From Bacteroidales bacterium (GTDB lineage Bacteria; Bacteroidota; Bacteroidia; Bacteroidales; Bacteroidaceae), in assembly GCA_004557035.1 (NCBI GenBank), contig SFFB01000029.1, forward strand, positions 1-27,110: a stretch of DNA of 27,110 bases, read 5' to 3'. The first letter of the stretch is position 1. Each line of letters opens with the position of its first letter. The position numbers and the translations under genes were made by a program. Shown piece after piece: positions 1 to 7,049 of this stretch. The notes beneath the pieces were generated by a model. That model was given only the letters and a program-made list of their open reading frames with translations, searched no databases and had not been told where the DNA came from.

Positions 1-2
1 TT

Positions 3-140
3 GAGTTCAATAGTATGCTCAGCCCTAAGATGGATGTTCATCAAATTGACGATTTCATCAATGCAATATATAAACCAAGTGCTATGACACGAGCAATAGC
101 TAAACAGATAGCTGACGAGTTTGCGCATAGACATCATTGA
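3..140 (+). CDS. 3' end of an unidentified gene (runs in from the left)
   Basis: An open frame enters from the left edge and ends at TGA 138-140, giving the last 45 residues of a protein (ends ADEFAHRHH). The residues are mixed polar and hydrophobic, with a helical-looking segment around IDDFINAIYKPSAMTRAIAKQ split over two short stretches. No family is recognised and the N-terminal part is outside the window. Reading as a real gene tail rests only on the protein-like composition and on a frame that stays open from the edge; it could also be a remnant, since an insertion sequence lies 440 bases downstream. Confidence 0.4.
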   Translation, partial: EFNSMLSPKMDVHQIDDFINAIYKPSAMTRAIAKQIADEFAHRHH

Positions 141-261
141 ATCTTTGCACCAATTGCTAATAATCCCATTCGAACCCTTTGAGTGGATTGTTAATTTATT
201 CGGTAAGCCACAAGAACATACACAGCAAGTTCTACTCTACGAAGAAACATCAATTCCATAG
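121..261 (+). CDS. possible small ORF overlapping the preceding gene
   Basis: A second frame, shifted relative to the preceding gene tail and overlapping its last 20 bases, runs from a possible TTG at 121 (or CTG at 112) to TAG 259-261. It encodes about 46 residues with protein-like composition (contains FEPFEWIVNLFGK and ends YEETSIP). There is no ATG. Two explanations fit: a translationally coupled small gene, or the true C-terminus of the upstream gene after a frameshift. No family is recognised. Confidence 0.2.
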   Translation: MRIDIIESLHQLLIIPFEPFEWIVNLFGKPQEHTQQVLLYEETSIP

Positions 262-582
262 ATAATATGGCAGAAAAAATGCTTATGATATAATATCACA
301 AATACCTAAAGCGGTTTAATCGTTTATTTTTGATTCCAAAACAATATTGCTTATTTTGCCTTATAATTTGCCTTATAATGGCACAAAACGCACGGCTCTT
401 TCATTTAACTTTGGTTTTGTTTGACAACAAATTGAATATGTTGAATTTACCAAAGATCCATCCTTTGGAGTTTATAAGATGAGCCTTGCTGAATGAAGCT
501 GAGACTTGCTTTTAACCACCTACTAATCACGAATATTAAAATTCAAAAGCATTTTTAAATGAAAGTGCCGTGCACAAAACTA
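262..582. other. AT-rich intergenic stretch without a gene
   Basis: No convincing coding frame is visible between the small left-edge ORFs and the insertion sequence. The stretch is AT-rich. It holds a perfect 12-bp tandem duplication (356-379) and one isolated TAnnTTTG match on the plus strand (TAACTTTG, 406-413) without a convincing -33 partner. It may be degraded sequence left beside the insertion. Confidence 0.5.
356..379. repeat. 12-bp tandem duplication (TTGCCTTATAAT x2)
   Basis: TTGCCTTATAAT occurs twice back to back with no mismatch (356-367 and 368-379) in AT-rich intergenic DNA. It is probably a slippage product. Confidence 0.8.
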
Positions 583-613
583 TACTTTCAAGATAGAAGT
601 GCAATTTTCATAT

Positions 614-660
614 GCCTCTCCCTCGTCTTCTTAGCGGAGCGGAGAAGACGAGGGAGAGGC
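614..660. repeat. perfect 18-bp stem hairpin in the IS leader
   Basis: The arms 614-631 and 643-660 are perfect reverse complements of 18 bases separated by an 11-base loop. It lies just inside the left IS end, upstream of the transposase start. No T-run follows on either strand, so it is not a standard intrinsic terminator. It could block read-through or translation from outside promoters, a control known for several insertion sequences; this role is inferred. Confidence 0.8.
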
Positions 661-686
661 GCATTGCAATAGAGTTTACAGGCAAT

Positions 687-717
687 ACAAAAAACAAAAG
701 GGAGGCCACTGCCTCCC
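687..717 (-). terminator. leftward intrinsic terminator inside the IS
   Basis: GGGAGGC (700-706) and GCCTCCC (711-717) form a perfect 7-bp stem with a 4-base loop. On the minus strand the stem is followed by TTTTGTTTTTTG (complement of 688-699), so transcripts moving leftward should stop here. On the plus strand it sits 28 bases before the transposase ATG and could also mask the start. Confidence 0.6.
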
Positions 718-744
718 CAAGGATTAGCTAATTTTGTATTGTCT

Positions 745-1698
745 ATGTACAATCATCTAACCCGTGAGCAAAGATACGCAATCTATCTGGGAATACAAAA
801 GCAGGAGACGAACAAGGCCATTGCTCAGGCCATCAATGTATCGGAAGCGACAGTCAGTCGCGAAATACGACGTAATGCCACCAAAAACGGCAAATACCTT
901 TGGACGCAGGCAGATGAGCGCGCTAAACGCAAGAAGCGTCGCGCTCCGGGCAATCGTACCGTCAAGCCCGAGGTGCGCTGGCGGGTGGAGCAACTGATCA
1001 GGGACGAGCAGTGGTCTCCCAAACAGATCTCAGGCTTCTTGAGAAAGGAAGGCATACGCATATCCCACAAAACCATCTACAAGTTCATACGTGAGGATGA
1101 GACGGGAGAACTTGCGCGAAACTGCCGCCACAAGATGAAATATGCCCGAAAGGCCAGAAGAAGAAAGGAGACGAAGGCTACCAACATACGCAACCGCGTC
1201 AGTATCCATGAGCGGCCGGCAGAAGCTGACGGCAAACGCTTCGGGGACTGGGAGATGGACCTCATCGTGGACAAGGACAATCACGCCATATTGACCATGA
1301 TAGAGAGAAGCACCAACTTTCTGCTCATGTCAAAACTCAAACACGGAAAGAAAGCCATGCCCCTGGCCAAAACCGTGTGGAGGCTGCTTCTGCCATATAA
1401 AGGAGAAAAACTGCTAACCATAACAACGGACAACGGCAGCGAATTTGCTGAGCACCAATGGATAACAGAACACCTTGGAGGAGTGCCTGTCTACTTTACG
1501 GATTCATATTCCTCATGGCAGAAAGGAGCCATTGAAAACACCAACAAACTCATAAGGCAGTATATTGCTAAAGGAACCGACATTAGTAGCATTACTGAAG
1601 CACATATCTGCAAAATACAAAAGAAAATCAACAGAAGACCAAGGCAAAAACTCAATTTCTCAACACCAACAAAAGAGTTCTACAAACATTATTCGTAA
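745..1698 (+). CDS. IS30-family transposase
   Basis: The 317-residue DDE transposase cuts and joins the ends of its own insertion sequence. The N-terminus (residues 5-45) is the IS30-type helix-turn-helix (LTREQRYAIYLG, then VSEATVSREIRRN). A basic linker follows. The catalytic domain holds Asp172 (in DWEMDLIVD), Asp229 (in TTDNGSEF) and Glu264 (in KGAIENTN); the last two are 35 residues apart, as expected for the family. I chose ATG 745, which gives the usual MYNHLTREQR start; a TTG two codons earlier (739) is possible. The frame is intact to TAA, close to the right inverted repeat. Composition is more AT-rich than the housekeeping genes nearby, as expected for a mobile gene. Confidence 0.92.
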   Translation: MYNHLTREQRYAIYLGIQKQETNKAIAQAINVSEATVSREIRRNATKNGKYLWTQADERAKRKKRRAPGNRTVKPEVRWRVEQLIRDEQWSPKQISGFLRKEGIRISHKTIYKFIREDETGELARNCRHKMKYARKARRRKETKATNIRNRVSIHERPAEADGKRFGDWEMDLIVDKDNHAILTMIERSTNFLLMSKLKHGKKAMPLAKTVWRLLLPYKGEKLLTITTDNGSEFAEHQWITEHLGGVPVYFTDSYSSWQKGAIENTNKLIRQYIAKGTDISSITEAHICKIQKKINRRPRQKLNFSTPTKEFYKHYS

Positions 1699-1794
1699 TA
1701 TTGCACTTGCTTGTTGACTCTATAGAAATAAGTCTTTTTGGCACAAAAGGACGTTTTTTGTGTGATAAAAAATGGTTATTAAATATAAAATGCG

Positions 1795-1802
1795 TACCTT
1801 TG
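1795..1802 (+). promoter_or_regulatory. Bacteroidetes-type promoter (-7 box TACCTTTG) for spt
   Basis: TACCTTTG fits TAnnTTTG exactly and lies 80 bases before the serine palmitoyltransferase ATG. The -33 partner is weak. It stands outside the right end of the IS30 element, so the gene keeps its own promoter. Confidence 0.5.
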
Positions 1803-1881
1803 CCAAGTTTTTAAGAATTGTGCGTTAATGAAGTTCACCTTTTCTTTGAACTTCGGCGGCGCATGAAACGAATATCAGCAA

Positions 1882-3072
1882 ATGGGAATTTTACAAGACA
1901 GACTTTCTAAATACACCCTTCCCCAGCAATATATGGCCAAGGGCGTATATCCCTATTTCCGCGAAATTGAAGGAAAACAAGGTACTGAAGTAGAGATGGG
2001 CGGCCACAAGGTGCTCATGTTCGGCTCTAACGCTTACACCGGCCTTACAGGCGACGAGCGCGTCATCGAAGCCGGAGTCAAAGCACTTCGCCAATATGGT
2101 TCGGGCTGCGCCGGTTCACGCTTTCTCAACGGAACGCTCGACCTTCATGTGAAACTCGAGAAAGAACTGGCTGCATTCGTGGGCAAGGAAGAAGCGCTCT
2201 GCTTCTCGACGGGCTTCACTGTGAATGCCGGCGTCATTGCTTGCCTTACAGGCAAAGACGACTACATCATCTGCGACGACCGCGACCACGCTTCTATTGT
2301 GGACGGACGCCGTCTCTCGTTTTCCACCAATCTCAAATACAAACACAATGATATGGAAGACCTCGAGCGCCAACTCCAGAAGTGTGCGCCCGAAGCCGTC
2401 AAACTCATCGTTGTGGACGGTGTCTTCTCTATGGAAGGCGACTTGGCCAACCTGCCCGAGATTATCCGACTGAAGCACAAATACAACGCCACCGTGATGG
2501 TGGACGAGGCTCACGGCATCGGTGTCTTCGGACGCGACGGCCGAGGCGTGTGCGACCACTTCGGTTTGACCGACGAGGTAGACCTCATTATGGGTACGTT
2601 CAGCAAGTCGCTCGCCGCCATCGGTGGTTTCATTGCTGCCGACAGCAGCATCATCAACTGGTTGCGCCACACCGCACGCACCTATATCTTCAGTGCTTCT
2701 TGTACGCCTGCTGCCACGGCATCGGCCATGGAGGCTCTTCACATTCTCCAACAAGAACCTGAACGCATCAAAGCGCTTTGGGATGTGACGCACTATGCTC
2801 TTGAGCAATTCAAGGCAGCCGGTTTTGAAATTGGTGACACAGAGAGCCCCATCATTCCGCTTTATGTGCGCGACACCGAGAAGACTTTCATCGCCACAGC
2901 CAAGGCCTTCGAAGCCGGCGTGTTCATCAATCCGGTCATTCCCCCTGCCTGTGCGCCTCAAGACACGCTCGTGCGCGTAGCACTTATGGCCACTCACACC
3001 AAAGAGCAGGTAGACCGAGCCGTTGCCGCTCTGCGCAAAGTGTTTGTCGACCTGGACATCATCAAAGACTAA
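1882..3072 (+). CDS. spt: serine palmitoyltransferase (PLP-dependent alpha-oxoamine synthase)
   Basis: The enzyme condenses L-serine with a long-chain acyl-CoA to 3-ketosphinganine, the first step of sphingolipid synthesis typical of Bacteroidetes membranes. The 396-residue chain has the fold-type I features of the family: the Bacteroidetes SPT-like N-terminus (YFREIEGKQGTEVEMGG), the conserved GSGCAGSRFLNGT stretch near 75, the cofactor-contacting Asp208 and His211 in VDEAHGIGVFG, and the Schiff-base Lys242 in GTFSKSLAAIGGF. The related BioF and glycine C-acetyltransferase differ in the N-terminal region, so SPT is preferred. It has its own promoter at 1795 and terminator at 3098, so it appears monocistronic. 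No other sphingolipid gene is adjacent. Confidence 0.88.
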   Translation: MGILQDRLSKYTLPQQYMAKGVYPYFREIEGKQGTEVEMGGHKVLMFGSNAYTGLTGDERVIEAGVKALRQYGSGCAGSRFLNGTLDLHVKLEKELAAFVGKEEALCFSTGFTVNAGVIACLTGKDDYIICDDRDHASIVDGRRLSFSTNLKYKHNDMEDLERQLQKCAPEAVKLIVVDGVFSMEGDLANLPEIIRLKHKYNATVMVDEAHGIGVFGRDGRGVCDHFGLTDEVDLIMGTFSKSLAAIGGFIAADSSIINWLRHTARTYIFSASCTPAATASAMEALHILQQEPERIKALWDVTHYALEQFKAAGFEIGDTESPIIPLYVRDTEKTFIATAKAFEAGVFINPVIPPACAPQDTLVRVALMATHTKEQVDRAVAALRKVFVDLDIIKD

Positions 3073-3097
3073 GCCACTTTTTAATTCAACGCATAAT

Positions 3098-3131
3098 CCC
3101 CCGACATCCTTACGATGCCGGGGGACTTTTT
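3098..3131 (+). terminator. intrinsic terminator after spt
   Basis: CCCCCGACATC (3098-3108) pairs with GATGCCGGGGG (3114-3124) with one mismatch around a 5-base loop, followed by a T-run at 3127-3131. It lies 26 bases after the spt stop. Confidence 0.85.
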
Positions 3132-3229
3132 GTATATGTGACTCACCGTAAGAATGACCACATCTTCTCTATACCCTTTTTTTACCCTTTTTCCCAATCA
3201 CACAATCACACGCCCGTAATAAATTGAGA

Positions 3230-3276
3230 CACAAACAAAAACGGTGATTGAAGCGTCCAGTCACGTCCAATCACCG
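3230..3276 (-). terminator. terminator of the minus-strand three-gene operon
   Basis: CGGTGATTG (3242-3250) and CAATCACCG (3268-3276) are perfect 9-base complements. Read on the minus strand, the hairpin is followed by TTTTTGTTTGTG (complement of 3230-3241). It sits 30 bases beyond the stop of the DnaJ-domain gene. On the plus strand an AT-rich T-run also follows (3281-3288), so it may act in both directions. Confidence 0.65.
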
Positions 3277-3305
3277 CAATTATTTTTTGGGGCTTGTCTA
3301 AAAAT

Positions 3306-4076
3306 TCACTTCATCCCTCGGGCTTCATAAATGCGGCGTTTGGCCTCGTTGATTTCTTGCATTTTCTTTGTGGCGGCAGCCTTCACGTCTTCGCCAAGTG
3401 TGGCCACTTTGTCGCTATGGTGTTGCAACACCATACGCTTATAGGCTTTGCGCACTTCGTCGTCGGTGGCATTTTTGTTGATGCCCAAAACGGCGTAGGC
3501 GTCGTCGAGTGACTCGCCGCCCAGGTGGAGCATAGCGTCTATCGTGTCGGTGGTGAAGCCTAAATAGGTAGCCATCTCCTTGAGGGCATTGACTTCGCGC
3601 TCGTCCAACTTGCCGTCGGCCTTGGCTATGTCACACAAATAGGCCAGAAGTTGCAGCCGGACCGGCGCCTCCATACGCGAAACCAGATCATAGCAGGCAC
3701 GGCGGATATAGTCTTGCCATACGCGCTCACCGTTTTGCTTGTGAAATTCGAAGAGCCTCAGCAGCGTGTCGTTGCCTTGAGCAGCCACGGCCTCGCCAAA
3801 ACTGTTGCGCAGAAACGAGCGCACGTGCTCCATCTCCGAGTGCATGATTTTCCCGTCGGCCTGAATGACATGGGCAGAGAGCACCATCAAAGCGTGCAGA
3901 AACGAGTCACGTTGCTGAGCCCTTAACCGCTCAATGTCTTCGGGTTTGGGCACAACTTGCGGCGGCGCGGTCAATCGGTCAAAGAGGTAGCCGATGCCAA
4001 AGCCTATCAATACGCCCAAAAAACTGTGGGTGTTGATGAAGCCCAGGAATGCTCCGATATATCTTGCGTATCCCAT
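3306..4076 (-). CDS. DjlA-like membrane-anchored TerB/DnaJ-domain protein
   Basis: The 256-residue protein has an N-terminal membrane segment (about residues 8-32, glycine-rich, FLGVLIGFGIGYLF), a TerB-like helical domain (about 55-175, with the repeated acidic motif QADGKIMHSE and KADGKLDERE) and a C-terminal J domain (about 190-256, DDAYAVLGINKNATDDEVRKA). This order is that of DjlA co-chaperones, which recruit DnaK at the inner membrane. The signature HPD tripeptide that stimulates DnaK reads His220-Ser221-Asp222, the serine codon being AGC at 3414-3416. Stimulation of DnaK may therefore be weak or lost. It is the last gene of a tight three-gene operon, 33 bases after the gene upstream, and is followed by a terminator. 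The role in that operon is unknown. Confidence 0.8.
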   Translation of the reverse strand: MGYARYIGAFLGFINTHSFLGVLIGFGIGYLFDRLTAPPQVVPKPEDIERLRAQQRDSFLHALMVLSAHVIQADGKIMHSEMEHVRSFLRNSFGEAVAAQGNDTLLRLFEFHKQNGERVWQDYIRRACYDLVSRMEAPVRLQLLAYLCDIAKADGKLDEREVNALKEMATYLGFTTDTIDAMLHLGGESLDDAYAVLGINKNATDDEVRKAYKRMVLQHHSDKVATLGEDVKAAATKKMQEINEAKRRIYEARGMK

Positions 4077-4109
4077 TGGATGTGAATGAATTAATGTGTG
4101 GCGATGGTC

Positions 4110-4913
4110 TTACGACTCCAGTTCGGGCACGGGCAGACCGCGCGATGTGTAGTAATACTGGCGGCGTGCCTCAACTTCTTGCAAGAACCGGTTTTTCTTG
4201 ACCAGGTTGATGCGCACGATGGTGCCGTCTTTGAGTTTGAACGAGGCCATACCCATCATGGCGTGGTGGTATTTGATGATGTCTTTGATGGGGAAGATGC
4301 GGTCTTGCGTGCTGCCGAAATTGACGATGAAAGGACGGAAGAGAATTTCCTCGTTACGGAGCGTGTAGCGTCCGCTCTTTCCGGCCGGTCCGTAGCCCAA
4401 GCCGCCCACGAAACTGATGTTTTCAGTGAAGGGGTATTTGCTGCCTGGCGAGGGTGGGGGAAGTTGGTCTTCGAGTGGCTCTTCGGGCGTGTTGTCGGCC
4501 ACGGTCTCTTGCCGAGTTGCAACTTTTGGTGTAGCCTCAACTTGCGGTTTGACTTCGGCCGGTTTGGCCACTTCAGGTTTCGGTTGTGACTCGGCAGAGG
4601 TTTCTACCGGGCCGATGAGAGCGGCAAATGCCTTGACGATGGTGGTTTCGCCCACGGCTGCACGCAGTTCGGCCAACGCTTTGGCGGCTTCCTCACGGTT
4701 GCCGGCCTTAAGCGCCTTGTCTATGGCGTCGCCCTGCTGGCGCGAAATGGCAAACTCACAGCGCGATTTCAGTGCTTGATATTCGGCACCGTCTTCGGGC
4801 GACGACGCCAGCATCTGTAGCACCCGAGCATAATGGCCCTCAGCCTCATAAGATTGGAGCAGGCCCAGCAGCATATCGTTTCCAGCCGCTCCGTTGTTTG
4901 GGGTATTAGTCAT
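4110..4913 (-). CDS. uncharacterised protein: shared N-terminal module plus GRAM/PH-like C-terminus
   Basis: No named family is recognised in this 267-residue protein. Residues 12-59 (NDMLLGLLQSYEAEGHYARV, then LQMLASSPEDGAEYQALKSR) match a module in the neighbouring upstream protein (NDALVGLIQSYIDKGQY), so the two genes share a duplicated, probably helical and TPR-like, domain. Residues 60-105 are alanine-rich and helical. Residues 110-160 form a Pro/Glu/Lys/Thr-rich linker. Residues 165-267 look like a compact beta-rich domain (GRYTLRNEEILFRPF, then FKLKDGTIVRINL), resembling GRAM or PH-like lipid- or peptide-binding folds; this is an inference from pattern. There is no signal peptide or membrane segment. 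It is the middle gene of the operon, with gaps of 17 and 33 bases. Confidence 0.6.
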   Translation of the reverse strand: MTNTPNNGAAGNDMLLGLLQSYEAEGHYARVLQMLASSPEDGAEYQALKSRCEFAISRQQGDAIDKALKAGNREEAAKALAELRAAVGETTIVKAFAALIGPVETSAESQPKPEVAKPAEVKPQVEATPKVATRQETVADNTPEEPLEDQLPPPSPGSKYPFTENISFVGGLGYGPAGKSGRYTLRNEEILFRPFIVNFGSTQDRIFPIKDIIKYHHAMMGMASFKLKDGTIVRINLVKKNRFLQEVEARRQYYYTSRGLPVPELES

Positions 4914-4930
4914 ATCGTTGTGTTATTTTG

Positions 4931-6520
4931 TTAGTACCAATACGATGATATTTCTGTGAACAAGCCGCCGACGAAATAGCATAGCAACAACATCAGCAGC
5001 ACGCCGAATGTGATGAGTGCCGGTACTATCTTGTTGAGTCGCGGGAAGGCCAAAGCTAACGGCAGTATGATGATGGCCGACTCAAGAGTCAGGAGCGTTC
5101 CCATATTGTAAAACAATAAGTGTAACTTTTCTGCCGTGAAGGCCACATTAGGCGAGATGGCCAATATCAGCACAATGACGGCATAAGCGGCCGAACCACG
5201 CATAGCGCCTTTCGACAGGCATTTGGCTGCCCAAAACCAAGCGCCGCAAATGAAACTGACCACCATATTGCACCATATGAAATCTTGGAAAAAGACGTTG
5301 TACCCTTTGGGTAAAGAAACTGCCACAAAAATGATAATCAAGACAGCAGTGAGTGCTGCTGCCGCTAAGCCGGTTGCTTTAACCACCAAATTATCGGTCT
5401 TCAATGCATGAGCCACTACGAGGCCTGCCAAAAGTAGCAAACCGAGGGCGTTGATAACGTAACAGATTGGGAATAAATTATTTGTATAGTAGTTGGTGAA
5501 ATACAAGCCAAGCACCATAAGCCATCCCATCAACAACACGATGCTGCTTATAATGCCCAACGCTTTGCCCCATGCCGGGGTGTCTGACGCGTCAGCCGCC
5601 TTATTAGCACTTGGACTTGCCAGTGTCTTGCTTTCGGTCATTGACACATAAATCAACCAAGCCCAAGCGAATATAAACAGGGCACGGAGGAAGGTGTCTA
5701 TGGTGGTGAATAAACTGGATGTTTGCGGAATGGCAATACCACTATCGATAATTAAAGCCTCAAAGCCCCAACCATAAAAGGCAAGCTCAAGGGCAATCAG
5801 AACAGTGAGCACGACAAGCGGTGCACGATAACGCTGACGGGCACAACAGGCCATCAAAAGATAGAGGATAAATTCAATAATGCTTCTGACTTGCCAAGGA
5901 GCTTGTAACAAAGTTAGTAAGAAAATGCCCACGGCAAGTGCCGTACATATCCAACCGATGATAGTTGCGGCGCGGCCTTTGAGTGCATATACGGCAAGGA
6001 AGAAGAAGAGGGGCGCCATAAACAGCGGTTGAAAATAATTGTAAAGCGGCACCCCCGAACCATTCACTTCGTAAAACACCTTCGGCATCAATTGCCCCAA
6101 AAGCGGCAAGAGGGTCATCGGAACAAGATATACCGCCAAGAGGCTGACAATGCGCAATTGCGGTAAGAAGCCCTTTTCTTTTTTCGTGGGCATCTCGTTT
6201 GTTTCGCTCTGTGTGGTCGAAGTGGTGACGGTCTGATTGGCAGCCGCGGGTGTGGGTGCAGGAGGCGGCGGTGGCGTGGTGGCCGTATTGATTGCACCTT
6301 GCAGTTGTGCCCTGAGACGGTCGTATTCGCCGCCGGTCAGTCCCGAGTCGTTCAAGAGTTTCAGAGCCAAAAGGTATTGACCCTTGTCAATATAGCTTTG
6401 TATGAGACCGACCAAGGCGTCGTTGTCGCCGCTCGGTATGTCACAACCACAAACGGGACAAGTCGTCACGCCGGATTGTAGCTCGGTGCCGCAAACGGGG
6501 CAGATTGGAGTAGTGGGCAT
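4931..6520 (-). CDS. zinc-ribbon polytopic membrane protein, unknown function
   Basis: The 529-residue protein begins with a zinc ribbon (Cys7, Cys10, Cys21, Cys24 in CPVC pairs). Residues 33-80 are the module also found in the next gene (DALVGLIQSYIDKGQYLLAL), followed by a Pro/Thr-rich linker (about 84-115) and roughly 12 hydrophobic segments from about 125 to the C-terminus. The frame stays open for 68 more codons upstream to 6724, but those codons lie in the intergenic repeat cluster and read as low-complexity sequence; the ATG at 6520 puts the zinc ribbon at the N-terminus and is chosen. It is the first gene of a three-gene operon. A cytosolic zinc-ribbon sensor joined to a membrane domain is a plausible reading, but no substrate or role can be named. 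Confidence 0.65.
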   Translation of the reverse strand: MPTTPICPVCGTELQSGVTTCPVCGCDIPSGDNDALVGLIQSYIDKGQYLLALKLLNDSGLTGGEYDRLRAQLQGAINTATTPPPPPAPTPAAANQTVTTSTTQSETNEMPTKKEKGFLPQLRIVSLLAVYLVPMTLLPLLGQLMPKVFYEVNGSGVPLYNYFQPLFMAPLFFFLAVYALKGRAATIIGWICTALAVGIFLLTLLQAPWQVRSIIEFILYLLMACCARQRYRAPLVVLTVLIALELAFYGWGFEALIIDSGIAIPQTSSLFTTIDTFLRALFIFAWAWLIYVSMTESKTLASPSANKAADASDTPAWGKALGIISSIVLLMGWLMVLGLYFTNYYTNNLFPICYVINALGLLLLAGLVVAHALKTDNLVVKATGLAAAALTAVLIIIFVAVSLPKGYNVFFQDFIWCNMVVSFICGAWFWAAKCLSKGAMRGSAAYAVIVLILAISPNVAFTAEKLHLLFYNMGTLLTLESAIIILPLALAFPRLNKIVPALITFGVLLMLLLCYFVGGLFTEISSYWY

Positions 6521-6614
6521 AGGGAAACGTTTGTAATGGGTTGACGAGATATATTGTTTTATCGATAAATGTGAGCGGCTATGCCGGCCAGTAGGTAGGC
6601 GCATTGAGCGGCCT

Positions 6615-7034
6615 CGCACGGGCTGAAGGCCCAACAAGACCATAGCCCAGGGCAGAGGTGGAGCGTCAGCGACACCGGCACCCTGGGTAGCGATTGCGCG
6701 TTTATGTTCGCCCTGTAAGGGCAAAAGACTTTTTATTGGCGTTCATTTGGCAACTTCTCATATCTATATCTATAATAATGCTTTTGCCCTTTCAGGGCGT
6801 ATTTGCGGGGCCATCCATACCCAGGGTGCCGGTGCCACTTCGTGTCACCTCTGCCCTGGGCTATGGTCTTGTTGGCCTTTCAGGCCGTACATATTCGACC
6901 GAAAAGTCCGACAATATTCCTCTGCCCTGGACTATAGTCTTGTTGGCTTCGCCTTCCTTCTCGGTTCGGCACAATCCAAGCGAGGCTTGCCTTCTGATCT
7001 TGCCTTGTCGTCGGTTGGGCCTTTAGCCCGTGCG
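6615..7034. repeat. foldback repeat cluster downstream of a RAYT-like gene
   Basis: The left block 6619-6727 is an imperfect inverted copy of 6781-6888, separated by a 53-base AT-rich spacer. Each block contains smaller palindromes such as GCCCTTTCAGGGC. A third, direct partial copy at 6919-6946 matches 6848-6875 at 26 of 28 positions. An outer arm 6615-6635 is complementary to 7014-7034 at 20 of 21 positions, so the whole region can fold into a nested cruciform. The cluster ends 15 bases from the stop codon of the Y1 transposase gene. This is the usual arrangement of REP-type repeats beside their RAYT. The long stop-free frames within it are not genes. Confidence 0.8.
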
Positions 7035-7049
7035 TGTTTGGCCACTTCA

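Larger units (their letters stand above)
583..1722 (+). mobile_element. IS30-family insertion sequence, apparently complete
   Basis: One transposase gene sits between imperfect 22-bp terminal inverted repeats at 583-604 and 1701-1722. About 15 of 22 positions match, and the inner seven or more bases (AAGTGCAA) match perfectly. TATA occurs at both outer edges (581-584 and 1721-1724). It could be a short target duplication of the length expected for IS30 elements, but TATA is its own reverse complement, so the exact ends are uncertain by about 2 bp. The length of about 1.14 kb fits the family. The transposase is intact, so the element may be active. It lies 70 bases upstream of the serine palmitoyltransferase promoter and does not interrupt it. 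Confidence 0.75.

Noticed and set aside
2116..2997. Long minus-strand open frame of 293 codons inside spt
   Set aside because: It is antisense to a clear serine palmitoyltransferase and has no recognisable protein character; it arises from codon bias in GC-rich DNA.
6521..6724. 68-codon N-terminal extension of the zinc-ribbon membrane protein
   Set aside because: It lies in the intergenic repeat cluster, which lacks stops by composition; ATG 6520 starts right before the zinc ribbon.
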